A DNA stretch of 34,049 bases from positions 1 through 34,049 of the forward strand of contig DCUI01000271.1 of assembly GCA_002327785.1 (NCBI GenBank). Direction: 5' to 3'. The stretch is from Phycisphaerales bacterium UBA2218. GTDB lineage: Bacteria; Planctomycetota; Phycisphaerae; Sedimentisphaerales; Anaerobacaceae. Shown in pieces: positions 7,715 through 16,158 of the stretch. Each line of letters begins with the position of its first letter. Within the stretch, counting starts at the first letter, position 1. The translations under genes and the position numbers were made by a program. Under the pieces are notes generated by a model that saw only the letters and a program-made list of their open reading frames with translations, did not search any database and had not been told where the DNA came from.

Positions 7715-9052
7715 TCAAACCAAGCGTACATCTATGGCCGGCTCGGATGCCTTGTCAAGGACAAACCCGCCGGTGAGCCGCTGGTTCCCCTGGCCGGCCT
7801 GAACCTCATAGTGCCCCAGAAATCCGCGAAATGGGACCGTCCCTCCCGCCGCCATCGGGACCTCCACGTCCGTCCACCACGTGCCTTTGAGCAGTTCACA
7901 AAGCCGTTCATAGGCAGGCTTTGGCGTCATGTCGCTCCTGACAAGACCCGCCGGGGCCTGCTGCCAGGCATCCTGGTCGGTGAAATCCCACCACGTGATG
8001 GCCTCGACGGCCGGGTGGGAGAACAGCACCCTGTAGAACTCTGCGACTTGCTGAGCCTGCCGCTGTTCGCCCTCGGGTGTCGTCGCCCAGTCGGAACCCT
8101 GTTTCGGGCCTGAGACCAACGTTGTCTCGGTAAAATGCAGCGGTTTGCCGAACCGGGCGAAGCGCTCACAGACCTCCCATGTCCGGGCGGCTCCCCAGTA
8201 TCCGCCGTGCATGTGCGATTGGATGCCGATGATGTCATAGAGCGGCTTGCCGCCGACACCCACAAGCTGCGAGATCACGCTGTCGGCAAACATGGCGTCG
8301 GTGCGGTAGTCGTTGATGATGAGTTGAGCCTGCGGATTGGCCTGGCGCGCCGTCTGGAAGGCCGTGCGGACGTACTTGCCCACGCCCATTTGGGCGATGG
8401 CTTCCGTCAGCTTCGGCGCATTGCGCTTGAGTTCCTCGCGGTCATAGTGCGTGGCCTCATTGACCACGTCCCAGATCCCGATGTCGCTCTTGAATCGCTC
8501 CACGCAGCGGGTGATCCGTTCGAACTGGAGTTGCATGACCTCCTCCGGCGTTCCGGCCAGCCACCGGGGATCGACGTAGTTCCAGGCCAGTGGGTGCCCC
8601 TTCATCGCGACCCCGTGGTCGTGACACCAGCGGATGATCTCGTCCGTGCGATCGTCCATCGGCCGGCCCTTCTGACGCTCGTATGACCACCAATAGAACG
8701 GCAGTGTCGCGAAGTTCAGCAACTCGGCGAATCGCTCCGCATAGGCGGCGCTGTCCTGGGGCGTTCGGCATCGGCCCAGCTTGAAGATATTGCACCCGAA
8801 GAGAAATTTGTGCCTCGTCTGGCGTATCCGCAGATCCACCCCGGCCGGCAGCGGCCGCCCATCGGGACCAACGATCCTCAGGGTAGCCATACCCTTGCGG
8901 TGCTTTGCGATCCGTTCCTCGGCCTGGCCCAAGATCTCATCATTCGTCTGCGTCGGAGCCTGCCTCTGGGCAAACGATACATAGGGAGCCCCCGCCACCC
9001 AGACCACTCCTGCGCCGGCCGCCTTCAGCAGACCGCGTCGATTCACGTGCAT
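7715..9052 (-). CDS. Tat-exported GH10 endo-1,4-beta-xylanase
   Basis: A glycoside hydrolase family 10 enzyme, expected to cut beta-1,4-xylan with retention of configuration. The 445-residue protein begins with a twin-arginine signal (NRRGLLKAAGAGVVWVAG, cleavage likely after SFA). A short beta-rich stretch (about 40-85) precedes the TIM barrel. Visible catalytic features are GHPLAW (H153), WDVVNEA with the acid/base Glu (about E199), QSHMHGG, and HFTETTL with the nucleophile Glu (about E309). WWDFTDQDAW lies further on, and a small beta domain ends the protein. The ATG at 9052 has an excellent ribosome site (AAAGGAGG) and is preferred over an upstream in-frame start. Its 160-bp leader contains alternative hairpins. 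It is followed closely by manC. Confidence 0.95.
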   Translation of the reverse strand: MHVNRRGLLKAAGAGVVWVAGAPYVSFAQRQAPTQTNDEILGQAEERIAKHRKGMATLRIVGPDGRPLPAGVDLRIRQTRHKFLFGCNIFKLGRCRTPQDSAAYAERFAELLNFATLPFYWWSYERQKGRPMDDRTDEIIRWCHDHGVAMKGHPLAWNYVDPRWLAGTPEEVMQLQFERITRCVERFKSDIGIWDVVNEATHYDREELKRNAPKLTEAIAQMGVGKYVRTAFQTARQANPQAQLIINDYRTDAMFADSVISQLVGVGGKPLYDIIGIQSHMHGGYWGAARTWEVCERFARFGKPLHFTETTLVSGPKQGSDWATTPEGEQRQAQQVAEFYRVLFSHPAVEAITWWDFTDQDAWQQAPAGLVRSDMTPKPAYERLCELLKGTWWTDVEVPMAAGGTVPFRGFLGHYEVQAGQGNQRLTGGFVLDKASEPAIDVRLV

Positions 9053-9086
9053 GTTTTCCTCCTTTGACAGCAATTCGATGCCGTGT

Positions 9087-9162
9087 GGCAACGGCAAACG
9101 TCCGCTTGCCGATGGCTTGCCGCGAATCCAGCGAAACCATCGGCAAACCCTTCGGCCTTGCC
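9087..9162 (-). promoter_or_regulatory. GH10 leader with mutually exclusive hairpins
   Basis: The spacer upstream of the xylanase holds six copies of GGCAA or its complement: 9087, 9093 and 9142 on one strand, and 9106, 9117 and 9158 on the other. Read on the minus-strand RNA, segment 9146-9137 pairs perfectly over 10 bp with 9115-9106. The CGGCAA part of that second segment can instead pair with 9097-9092. The two stems cannot coexist. They end about 30 bases before the ribosome site, an arrangement typical of attenuators or translational switches. Function is inferred from geometry alone. Confidence 0.45.
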
Positions 9163-9212
9163 GCTGCCACCCGGAATGGGGACTTCTTCACGTGTCCGTC
9201 GCCGAGAGTATA

Positions 9213-10670
9213 TCAGACCTGCGCCGGGGCCGCCTCGTCGATCAGCTTGATCCCGGTATACCGGCAGAACTGCCCCAGTTCCTTGCGGATGTTGCCGTAG
9301 ACGGTCTGCCGATGGAGGCCCTGCGACCAGTTCTTCCAGAGCGTGGTGATGTCGCCGTCCACCTTGACGGTGATCTTGGTTCGACAGCCTCTGTCATGCT
9401 CGATGCCGACCGGGGCGTCGATGATATCGCCCGTGAAGTGGAGCATCGTGTCGGTCCCGACGAGGATCGCCTGCGTTACCGCCTGGCCGACCCGCATCTC
9501 AATCTGTGGCGTGACCCCTTCCTGACGCTCCATGACGTTGCGAATCTTGTACGTCGCCTGCGGCCCGTTCGGGCCGTCCATCCGGCTCGACCCCAGGCAG
9601 TGGGCCAGGATAATGCTGCCCGTGGACTCATCAACCGTTGGGTCGCTGATGAAGCCCGGCTTGCCCGTCAGGCCCTGGAAGATAATGTGCGTCATCGCCG
9701 ACCGCAGGTCCGATTCGCAAATCCCTCCCAGGCCCATATCGTTGAGCCGACAGAACCCAAGGCACGGATAGGCGGGCAGCTTGATCGTCTTGTCCCACAT
9801 CGTGCCGTAGCAATCGACGGTCAGCACCGTGGCGTCCTCCTCGGCCAGCATGTTCTCGAAGGCCAAGGCGAGTTTGCACGACTTGAAGACCTCTTTGCGC
9901 GACGGCTCGATGACCATTTGGGCACCCTTCATCCACCGCTCGGTCTCTGCTTCCGCGTCCTTGTTGTCGATGGCCTCGTAGGCCTTGACCACGGTATCCA
10001 GATCGATCTGCTTCATCTGGGTGCCGAACTTGGCCTTCATCTGATCGGCGTAGTCCTTGAAGGACCGGGTCGTCACATTGAGGATCTTGGCCTCTCTGGC
10101 GTGGTGAATGGCCCGGAACGGACGAATCGCCGTGGCAAGTTGGGAATAGTCGCTCGTCAGAAAGCATTCCAACTTCGCCCCGATCGGCTGCTTCTGGAGA
10201 CCGCCGAAGCCCACCCACTCATGCCCGGAGTACGGCAGCGCGAACACGGCCGTCGGCTTCCCAACGCCCAGAATCTCGTTCAGAATGGCGCCTGTGCCCA
10301 TGCTCAGGTGGATGACGAGGATTCCGTCAACATCCTGTAGTCTCGGCTTGATCCTGGAGACCCCCTCGGTCGAGGTGATGATGTCATCGACCACGAAATC
10401 GACGTCCGCCATTTCACTGCCGAACTTGGCGAACTGGGCCTCATAGCCGCGGATCTCGTCCTGGAAACTCAGCTTGGGCGTGGGCCACAATCCCCCCTTC
10501 GTACCCATGTAGATTCGGGCGACCTTGACCCTGCTCTTCCTGCACCCGGGGCTGACGAGCGCAGAACCCGCGGCCCGCGCGCCGCCCGCAAAAACACTCG
10601 TTCCGGCGAGACAAACCGCGCCGCCCGCCGTGATCTGCAAGAACTCCCTGCGATTGACCTGTCCGGACAT
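9213..10670 (-). CDS. Tat-signal L-fucose isomerase-like protein
   Basis: A 485-residue protein that resembles the L-fucose/L-arabinose isomerase fold group. These enzymes normally interconvert aldoses and ketoses in the cytoplasm with Mn2+. The resemblance rests on the two-domain alpha/beta layout and on the block CLGFCRLNDMGLGGICESDL in the C-terminal half, together with conserved acidic and His residues (CESD, HCLGSSRMDG, HFTGDI). Unusually, it starts with a twin-arginine signal (VNRREFLQITAGGAVCLAG, cleavage near ARA), so it is predicted to be exported. The ATG at 10670 is placed 6 bases after AAGGGG; the ATG at 10676 is too close to that site. It lies 40 bp after pcrA and 160 bp before the xylanase, which suggests a sugar-related but untested role. 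Confidence 0.75.
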   Translation of the reverse strand: MSGQVNRREFLQITAGGAVCLAGTSVFAGGARAAGSALVSPGCRKSRVKVARIYMGTKGGLWPTPKLSFQDEIRGYEAQFAKFGSEMADVDFVVDDIITSTEGVSRIKPRLQDVDGILVIHLSMGTGAILNEILGVGKPTAVFALPYSGHEWVGFGGLQKQPIGAKLECFLTSDYSQLATAIRPFRAIHHAREAKILNVTTRSFKDYADQMKAKFGTQMKQIDLDTVVKAYEAIDNKDAEAETERWMKGAQMVIEPSRKEVFKSCKLALAFENMLAEEDATVLTVDCYGTMWDKTIKLPAYPCLGFCRLNDMGLGGICESDLRSAMTHIIFQGLTGKPGFISDPTVDESTGSIILAHCLGSSRMDGPNGPQATYKIRNVMERQEGVTPQIEMRVGQAVTQAILVGTDTMLHFTGDIIDAPVGIEHDRGCRTKITVKVDGDITTLWKNWSQGLHRQTVYGNIRKELGQFCRYTGIKLIDEAAPAQV

Positions 10671-10710
10671 GACCATCCCCTTCAATAGTGGCTCGGATAT
10701 AGACCTCGAT

Positions 10711-12864
10711 CTACATCTTCGTGAGGTCGGCGTATTGTAGCAGCAGCGACTTCGTCTGTCCACTATTGAAACTGATCGTCACGACGCTGTTGGCGCCCAT
10801 GTCCACGAACTTCTTAACACGGCCGAGGCCGAAGGTCTTGTGCTTGACGAGTTGCCCCGGGGTGTACGGGGCCGGCCGGCTCGCGGCCTCCACAACAGGC
10901 GCAACCCGGCGGCGCGGCTCGGCCGGTCGCGGCTGGGGCCGCCCGTCGTGGTCGAGCGGCTCGTGCATCAGGCCGGGACCGAGCTCGTAGAGGAATTGCG
11001 AGGGAATCGTTCGGAGGAACTGACCGCGGAACGTTCGGTATTGGGCGTAGCTGACGTAGAGATTCGTTTTCGCACGCGTCATCCCCACGAAAAAGAGCCT
11101 GCGCTCTTCTTCCAGGTCTTCATGACTGCCGTTGGCCCGCTCGTGCGGAAGGATGCCATGCTCGAGGGCGATGATGAAAACGTTCTCGAATTCCAGTCCT
11201 TTGGCCGCGTGCATCGTCATCAGGGCCACCCGCTCGCCCGAGGCGTCGTATGCGTCGGCATCGCTGAACAAGGCGATCTGCTGGAGGTAGTCCACCAGCG
11301 AGGGGTTCTCCGTCTGCTTATCGTAGACCGCCGCGGTGCTGATCAGCTCCTCGATATTCTCCACGGCGGTCTCGCCCTCCGCCCCGGCAGCTTTGTACAA
11401 CCGCTCCATCCCGGAGTCGCCGAACACCTTCTCGACCAATGGGGCGACCTTCCCCTCCACCTGCCCGGCGAAGCCCTCCATCATCCGCACGAAGTCGAGC
11501 AGCTTGGCCTTGACCGAATCGCCCAGGCCGTCGATTCCGGCGGCATTTCTCAGGGCATCGAACAGCAGAATGCCGCAGCGAGCGGCATAATCCTGGGCCT
11601 TTTCGATCGTAACCTTGCCGATCCCGCGGGCGGGGGTGTTGATGATCCGCAGCAGTGCGATCTCGTCGGCCGGGTTCACGAGAACCTTCAGGTACGCGAG
11701 CACATCGCGAATTTCCTTGCGGTTGTAGAACTCGACGCCGCGTACAACCTGATATGGGGTCTTGTGCCGGATGAAGGCCTCCTCCAGGGCCCTGCTCAGG
11801 GAGTTGATGCGATAGAAGACCGCGATATCCCGGCCGGAGACGCCGGAGGCAATGAGCTCTCGCACCTTGCGGCCTACGCCGTCGGCCTCGGCCGCCTCGT
11901 CCCCATAGCACTGCACGGAGAACTCGCCCTCGTGCGTCCGGGTCGGGATCAGGCTCTTTTGCTTGCGGTTTCTGTTGCAGGCGATGAGCCGGTCAGCCGC
12001 TCGCAGGATGCCCGCCGTGCTGCGGAAGTTCTCCTCCAGGCGGATGGTCACCGCCTCCGGCCAGTCCTTCTCGAACGCAAGGATGTTGCGGATGTCGGCC
12101 CCCCGCCAACGATAGATGGACTGGTCCGGATCGCCCGTCGCACAAATGTTCCGGTGGTAGGAGGCAATCGCCTTGGCCAGCCTGTACTGGGCGTGGTTCG
12201 TGTCCTGGTACTCGTCGATCAGCAGGTACCGGAACCGGTCCGCGAGCTCGCCACAGACCGTCGAATCATTCTCCAGCAAGAGGGCCACTTTCATGAGCAG
12301 GTCATCGAAATCGAGCCCGTTGCGCTCGGTCAGGAGCTTTTGATAGTGGGCATACACCTTTGCGAGCGTCTTCGAGAAGTAATCGACCGCCTGCTCCTTG
12401 AAGGTCTCGGGATCGATGAGCTTGTTCTTGAGGGTCGAGATCGCTTCCAACATGCGGCCCGCCGGAAACGCGGTCGTATCGAGATTGCAGTCGCCGATGG
12501 CCTGCTTGACGCACCGGGTCTGGTCGGCGTCGTCGTAGATGCTGAAGTTGCGCTGGATGCCCCCTGCGTCGGCATAGCGACGGAGAATCTGCACGCACAG
12601 GGAGTGGAACGTGCTGATATGGGCGCCGCCGGAAGCGCCGAGCAAAACCGCCCGTTGCCGCATCTCCTCGGCGGCCTTGTTCGTAAACGTGATAGCACAG
12701 ATGTTGTACGGCTTGACCCCGGAATCGATCAGGGCGGCGATGCGGTGCGTGATGACGCGGGTCTTGCCGCTGCCGGGACCCGCGAGGACCAACAGCGGCC
12801 CCTCGCGATGGCATACCGCTTGCCACTGGGACGGCGTCAGTTGTTGTTGAAGCCTCTCATCCAT
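10711..12864 (-). CDS. pcrA: UvrD/PcrA-family DNA helicase
   Basis: A superfamily 1A 3'-5' DNA helicase used in repair and replication restart. The 717-residue protein shows the Q-motif (LTPSQWQAV), Walker A (GPGSGKTR), motif II (LLIDEYQDTNHAQ), the QSIYRWRGAD motif, MTMHAAKGLEFENVF, and RRLFFVGMTRAKTNLYVSYAQ. The C-terminal tail carries PGQLVKHKTFGLGRVKKF, the short beta domain typical of PcrA/UvrD rather than Rep. The ATG at 12864 begins MDERLQQQLTPSQ, the normal N-terminus of the family. A GGAGG lies about 14 bases upstream, somewhat far. A longer frame to 12945 lacks family similarity. It is the first gene of the series running down to ruvX. Confidence 0.93.
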   Translation of the reverse strand: MDERLQQQLTPSQWQAVCHREGPLLVLAGPGSGKTRVITHRIAALIDSGVKPYNICAITFTNKAAEEMRQRAVLLGASGGAHISTFHSLCVQILRRYADAGGIQRNFSIYDDADQTRCVKQAIGDCNLDTTAFPAGRMLEAISTLKNKLIDPETFKEQAVDYFSKTLAKVYAHYQKLLTERNGLDFDDLLMKVALLLENDSTVCGELADRFRYLLIDEYQDTNHAQYRLAKAIASYHRNICATGDPDQSIYRWRGADIRNILAFEKDWPEAVTIRLEENFRSTAGILRAADRLIACNRNRKQKSLIPTRTHEGEFSVQCYGDEAAEADGVGRKVRELIASGVSGRDIAVFYRINSLSRALEEAFIRHKTPYQVVRGVEFYNRKEIRDVLAYLKVLVNPADEIALLRIINTPARGIGKVTIEKAQDYAARCGILLFDALRNAAGIDGLGDSVKAKLLDFVRMMEGFAGQVEGKVAPLVEKVFGDSGMERLYKAAGAEGETAVENIEELISTAAVYDKQTENPSLVDYLQQIALFSDADAYDASGERVALMTMHAAKGLEFENVFIIALEHGILPHERANGSHEDLEEERRLFFVGMTRAKTNLYVSYAQYRTFRGQFLRTIPSQFLYELGPGLMHEPLDHDGRPQPRPAEPRRRVAPVVEAASRPAPYTPGQLVKHKTFGLGRVKKFVDMGANSVVTISFNSGQTKSLLLQYADLTKM

Positions 12865-12960
12865 GACCGACGTATGACCCTCCAAATGCCGACGCGTGGA
12901 TATGTGGAAGCGCAGACACCCTCCGGCTTCTACGCTCAGACACACCCACGCGCTATGTTC

Positions 12961-14751
12961 TCACTGCGTCTGTGCCTTTTGCCGCTGATCGTTTTCCCGG
13001 TCCAACTGCGCCGCTGCCTGCTCCAACTGCTTGAGCAGCTCCGGCCTCTCACGCCGGATGCGATCCACCAGATTCTGTCGGATGTACAGCGGATACGCAT
13101 CGCTGCGCAGGAACTGTTCGATCGCGTACAATTTTAGCACCGGCATCGGGGGCAGGTCAATCCTTTCCGTGTCGCCGTACTCGGCATAGTACCGGTCCCA
13201 GACCTCCTGGGCCAGTCGCTCGTTTCCGGCCGCCGCATCGTCATCGTGCAAGGCGAGCAGGCGATACGCGTTGATCAGAAGCGTCGCGACCTGCTCGGTT
13301 GCGTCGTGAATCCCGATGCTGTCGAGTTCCTCCATAATCCGCTGTTTGGCATACTGATCGAGCGAGACTTGAAACTCGGGGAAAGGATATCGCGTCCGCA
13401 ACTCATTGAAGATTTTCAGGGCCTCTCTCCTCAGACCCGCCTGATAGAAGGACAGCACCGCATTCTTGAGCATATTGCGATGGCCATTCCTGCGCGCCTC
13501 GAGACGTCCGCGGTCCTCCTTATACTTGTCCAGCACCGCCAAGGCCGCCTTGTTGTATGAAACGAAGATTCTCAGGTCCGGGCTCAGGAAAATGTCCTTC
13601 TTGCCCGGGACCGCGGTGCTCGGATCAGGCGGGCCCTGGAAGGTATCGATCTTGCCGTAGCGGAAGAGGTTCTGCAAACTGTGCAGCACGATCATATCCG
13701 TGTTGGCCTCGTGGGCCGTGAAGTCGCGGTCCTTCTCCTGAACCGCCACGTCAAGCGCCTTGACGGCCCAATAGATCGCGTGGCTGTCCGGATGGCGCCA
13801 ATCCATGGGAAAATGGGTGTTCGGATCGCTGAAATCGACGGGGCCGTGCTTCAGCCCGACGCGGAGCATCAGCGACAGGTCCATCTTCCATACGTTGCGC
13901 AGTTGGTATGCCTTGGCGAAAAGATCGAACCTTTTGAGGGCGGCAGTCCCCCGGTAGACCTCGATGACCTCGGAGGCCGCCGGCTTGAAACGCTCCGCGT
14001 TCTGACGCAGCGAGAGATAGTTCCGCACGAAATCGGCCTCGGTTGCGAAGTTCTCATCGGCCTTTTGCAGCGCCTGGATAAGCGCGCCCGTGTTCGGATC
14101 GCTGCTGACCTCGACCCATTCCCGCGGCGCGGCGATCAGGGCCTCGATGTACTTGTTGTCGTTTCGGCCCAGGTTGTTGTCCGCAGAGTCCAGCAAAGGC
14201 CCGATCTCTTCGGCAAACTGGAGCTTGTAATACTCATGGGCGTCATCCGAAACGCCGCCGAGCTTGTGCTGAAAGATGCGTCCCAGCTCACGATACAGTT
14301 GAATCGATTTGGGATTCAGCGGGATGCCTTTGTCGCGCAGCAGCTCATAGCCGTTCTTGACCCATCGCCATCGCTGCTCCGGCTGCGAGGCGGGGATCGC
14401 CACAGAGATGTTGTAGGCCATATTCCAGGCGTGAAACTCCCAGACTGCGGGAAATCGCGGCTGCAAGGTCGTGATCCACTCGGCGAGTTGGCGGGCATCG
14501 AAGAACTGCCCTTCCTCTTTGAGCTTGTCGGCCCGCATCCAGAGGATATCCACGATCAGGCCGCGGAAGGCTCCCATCGCAACCGTGGCGAACGCCAGCG
14601 ACGGCGGCGCATTCTCGAGGGCGGGATTGATGACGATTTTCATCTTCTCCCGCTGGCTGTTGATGTAGTCGAGCTGCGCCCCGGCCGCAAACAGCGAGGC
14701 TGCCGCCGTCATTCCACAGACCAACAGGATGAGGAAATCACGTGTGCGCAT
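12961..14751 (-). CDS. large membrane-anchored extracytoplasmic protein, TPR-like
   Basis: A 596-residue protein of unknown function. An N-terminal hydrophobic segment (about residues 7-25) looks like an uncleaved signal anchor, leaving the rest outside the cytoplasm. The body is helical and rich in Trp, Tyr and Arg, for example FDARQLAEWITTLQPRFP followed by VWEFHAWNMAYNIS, which resembles degenerate TPR-type helix pairs. The last 30 residues are Gln/Arg-rich and probably coiled. It is the last gene of the operon that starts at 23769, 30 bp after the ABC permease, so it is most likely the extracytoplasmic partner of that transporter. I recall similar proteins beside ABC-2 permeases in planctomycetes. 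The start at 14751 has only a weak ribosome site (GGATA). Confidence 0.75.
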   Translation of the reverse strand: MRTRDFLILLVCGMTAAASLFAAGAQLDYINSQREKMKIVINPALENAPPSLAFATVAMGAFRGLIVDILWMRADKLKEEGQFFDARQLAEWITTLQPRFPAVWEFHAWNMAYNISVAIPASQPEQRWRWVKNGYELLRDKGIPLNPKSIQLYRELGRIFQHKLGGVSDDAHEYYKLQFAEEIGPLLDSADNNLGRNDNKYIEALIAAPREWVEVSSDPNTGALIQALQKADENFATEADFVRNYLSLRQNAERFKPAASEVIEVYRGTAALKRFDLFAKAYQLRNVWKMDLSLMLRVGLKHGPVDFSDPNTHFPMDWRHPDSHAIYWAVKALDVAVQEKDRDFTAHEANTDMIVLHSLQNLFRYGKIDTFQGPPDPSTAVPGKKDIFLSPDLRIFVSYNKAALAVLDKYKEDRGRLEARRNGHRNMLKNAVLSFYQAGLRREALKIFNELRTRYPFPEFQVSLDQYAKQRIMEELDSIGIHDATEQVATLLINAYRLLALHDDDAAAGNERLAQEVWDRYYAEYGDTERIDLPPMPVLKLYAIEQFLRSDAYPLYIRQNLVDRIRRERPELLKQLEQAAAQLDRENDQRQKAQTQ

Positions 14752-14781
14752 TATCCGTTGTGGAATTCTACAAAACCGTCC

Positions 14782-16158
14782 TCACACCACCACTTTCGCC
14801 AGTTCCCGGAAGCTGAAGATGATCAGGGCCAGGATCAGCAGGAGAGACGCCTTCAGGCACACCATCACGAGCACCGCCCTGCCGATCAGACCCCAGCCGA
14901 TCAGCCGGGCCGGGACCAGGAAGTGCGTCGGATTGAATTTGTCAAACTGCGGTAGAAGCTGAATTACGCTCTCGATCGTGTACTTGTAGACCAGGTTGAC
15001 GTTCCTGCTCATGTACCCGAACGACTCGATGATTCCGCTGCTCGTGGAGCCCGTGACGAAGACCACCAGACAGAAGAGAATCGCCACCGGGAACGACAGG
15101 AAGCCGGCCGCCATCACGCCCAGGCAGGCCAGAAACACGAGCCGAAACAGGATCAGCAACGCCGCTCGAACGTAATTGCCCAGGAAGGTGTCGGCCTTGT
15201 ACAGCACCTCCAGGCCGTCCTCGACGGGAAACAGAACCACCGTGCTGTTCAAGGGCGGGTTCATGAAACCGACCGCCAGGTAGCCGTCCTTGGCGACCGC
15301 CGATGCGGGGACTTCGATCTCCCGGAACTTCCGCACGGGGTCCTTGCGAGGCGCTCGCCACACCGGCGTATCGACCGGCGCCCCGGACTGCAAGCCCCGC
15401 AGATCTCCGATCCGCCAGTCCCCGTATACCTGCTCATCCGGCGGCGTCACCGAGACGTCGTACTTGAAGCGGATGAACAGGCTCTGGTGGTTCGGATCGC
15501 TCGGCCTGACGTTTCTGAACTCCCAGATCAGCACCTGGCCGACCGCAGCGGCCCGCTTCTCGAGGCGCAAGCGGCTGGTCAGATACTTCAGGATCTCTTC
15601 CCGGCTGCTGTTCGGATACGCGGCCTCCAGTTGATCGTTGGCCTGGAGTTTCCGATAGAGATCCTCGACTTCTTTGCTCACGTCGACCGGAGGCGGGACA
15701 AGGCTCGCCCGGGCCGTGAAGAACTCGTTGTCGATCTGCGCCAGCTCCTCCTCCGACGCCTTGACGAATCTCGGCATCAGGACGACAACGCCGTAGATAA
15801 TGCCTGCAAAGAGCGTCAGCAGCGCGATGTCGAGCACGATGACGCCCAGGAGCTTGCCCAGGATCAACTGGTATCGACGGATCGGCTTGGTCACAACGGT
15901 GTAGATCTGCCGGTGCTCGATATCGCTGGTGATCGAGTAGATCGAGACGATGATCGTCAGCAGGCTCAGCAGCAGGCCCGTCAGCGACAGGCCGTAGCTT
16001 ATGGATGTCTGGAGACGGCCTTTGAGCGTGCCGTCTCCCGTCGCGGTGAACCCCAGAACCGGCAGCAGCACCAGCAACAGTACGATGAAGATGGCCGCCA
16101 CCTTCATCCGCAGGGCCTGCCGGATCGTGTTGGTCGCCACGGCCCAGATCCTACCCAT
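14782..16158 (-). CDS. ABC-2 type transporter permease with large external domain
   Basis: A 458-residue membrane subunit of an ABC exporter. An N-terminal membrane segment (about 20-37) is followed by segments around 55-75 and 105-128. A large loop (about 130-320), predicted extracytoplasmic and mostly hydrophilic, comes next, then a cluster of hydrophobic segments at the C-terminus. The block SDIEHRQIYTVVTKPIRRYQLILGKLLG is typical of NosY/GldF-like ABC-2 permeases and is echoed in the divergent permease at 23970-24932. The ATG overlaps the end of the ATPase gene by 8 bp, and its AAGGAGGG ribosome site lies within that gene, so translation is probably coupled. The substrate is unknown. Confidence 0.88.
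   Translation of the reverse strand: MGRIWAVATNTIRQALRMKVAAIFIVLLLVLLPVLGFTATGDGTLKGRLQTSISYGLSLTGLLLSLLTIIVSIYSITSDIEHRQIYTVVTKPIRRYQLILGKLLGVIVLDIALLTLFAGIIYGVVVLMPRFVKASEEELAQIDNEFFTARASLVPPPVDVSKEVEDLYRKLQANDQLEAAYPNSSREEILKYLTSRLRLEKRAAAVGQVLIWEFRNVRPSDPNHQSLFIRFKYDVSVTPPDEQVYGDWRIGDLRGLQSGAPVDTPVWRAPRKDPVRKFREIEVPASAVAKDGYLAVGFMNPPLNSTVVLFPVEDGLEVLYKADTFLGNYVRAALLILFRLVFLACLGVMAAGFLSFPVAILFCLVVFVTGSTSSGIIESFGYMSRNVNLVYKYTIESVIQLLPQFDKFNPTHFLVPARLIGWGLIGRAVLVMVCLKASLLLILALIIFSFRELAKVVV

Noticed and set aside
10840..13137. A 765-codon plus-strand open frame opposite pcrA
   Set aside because: Antisense to a complete helicase gene, with no family resemblance.
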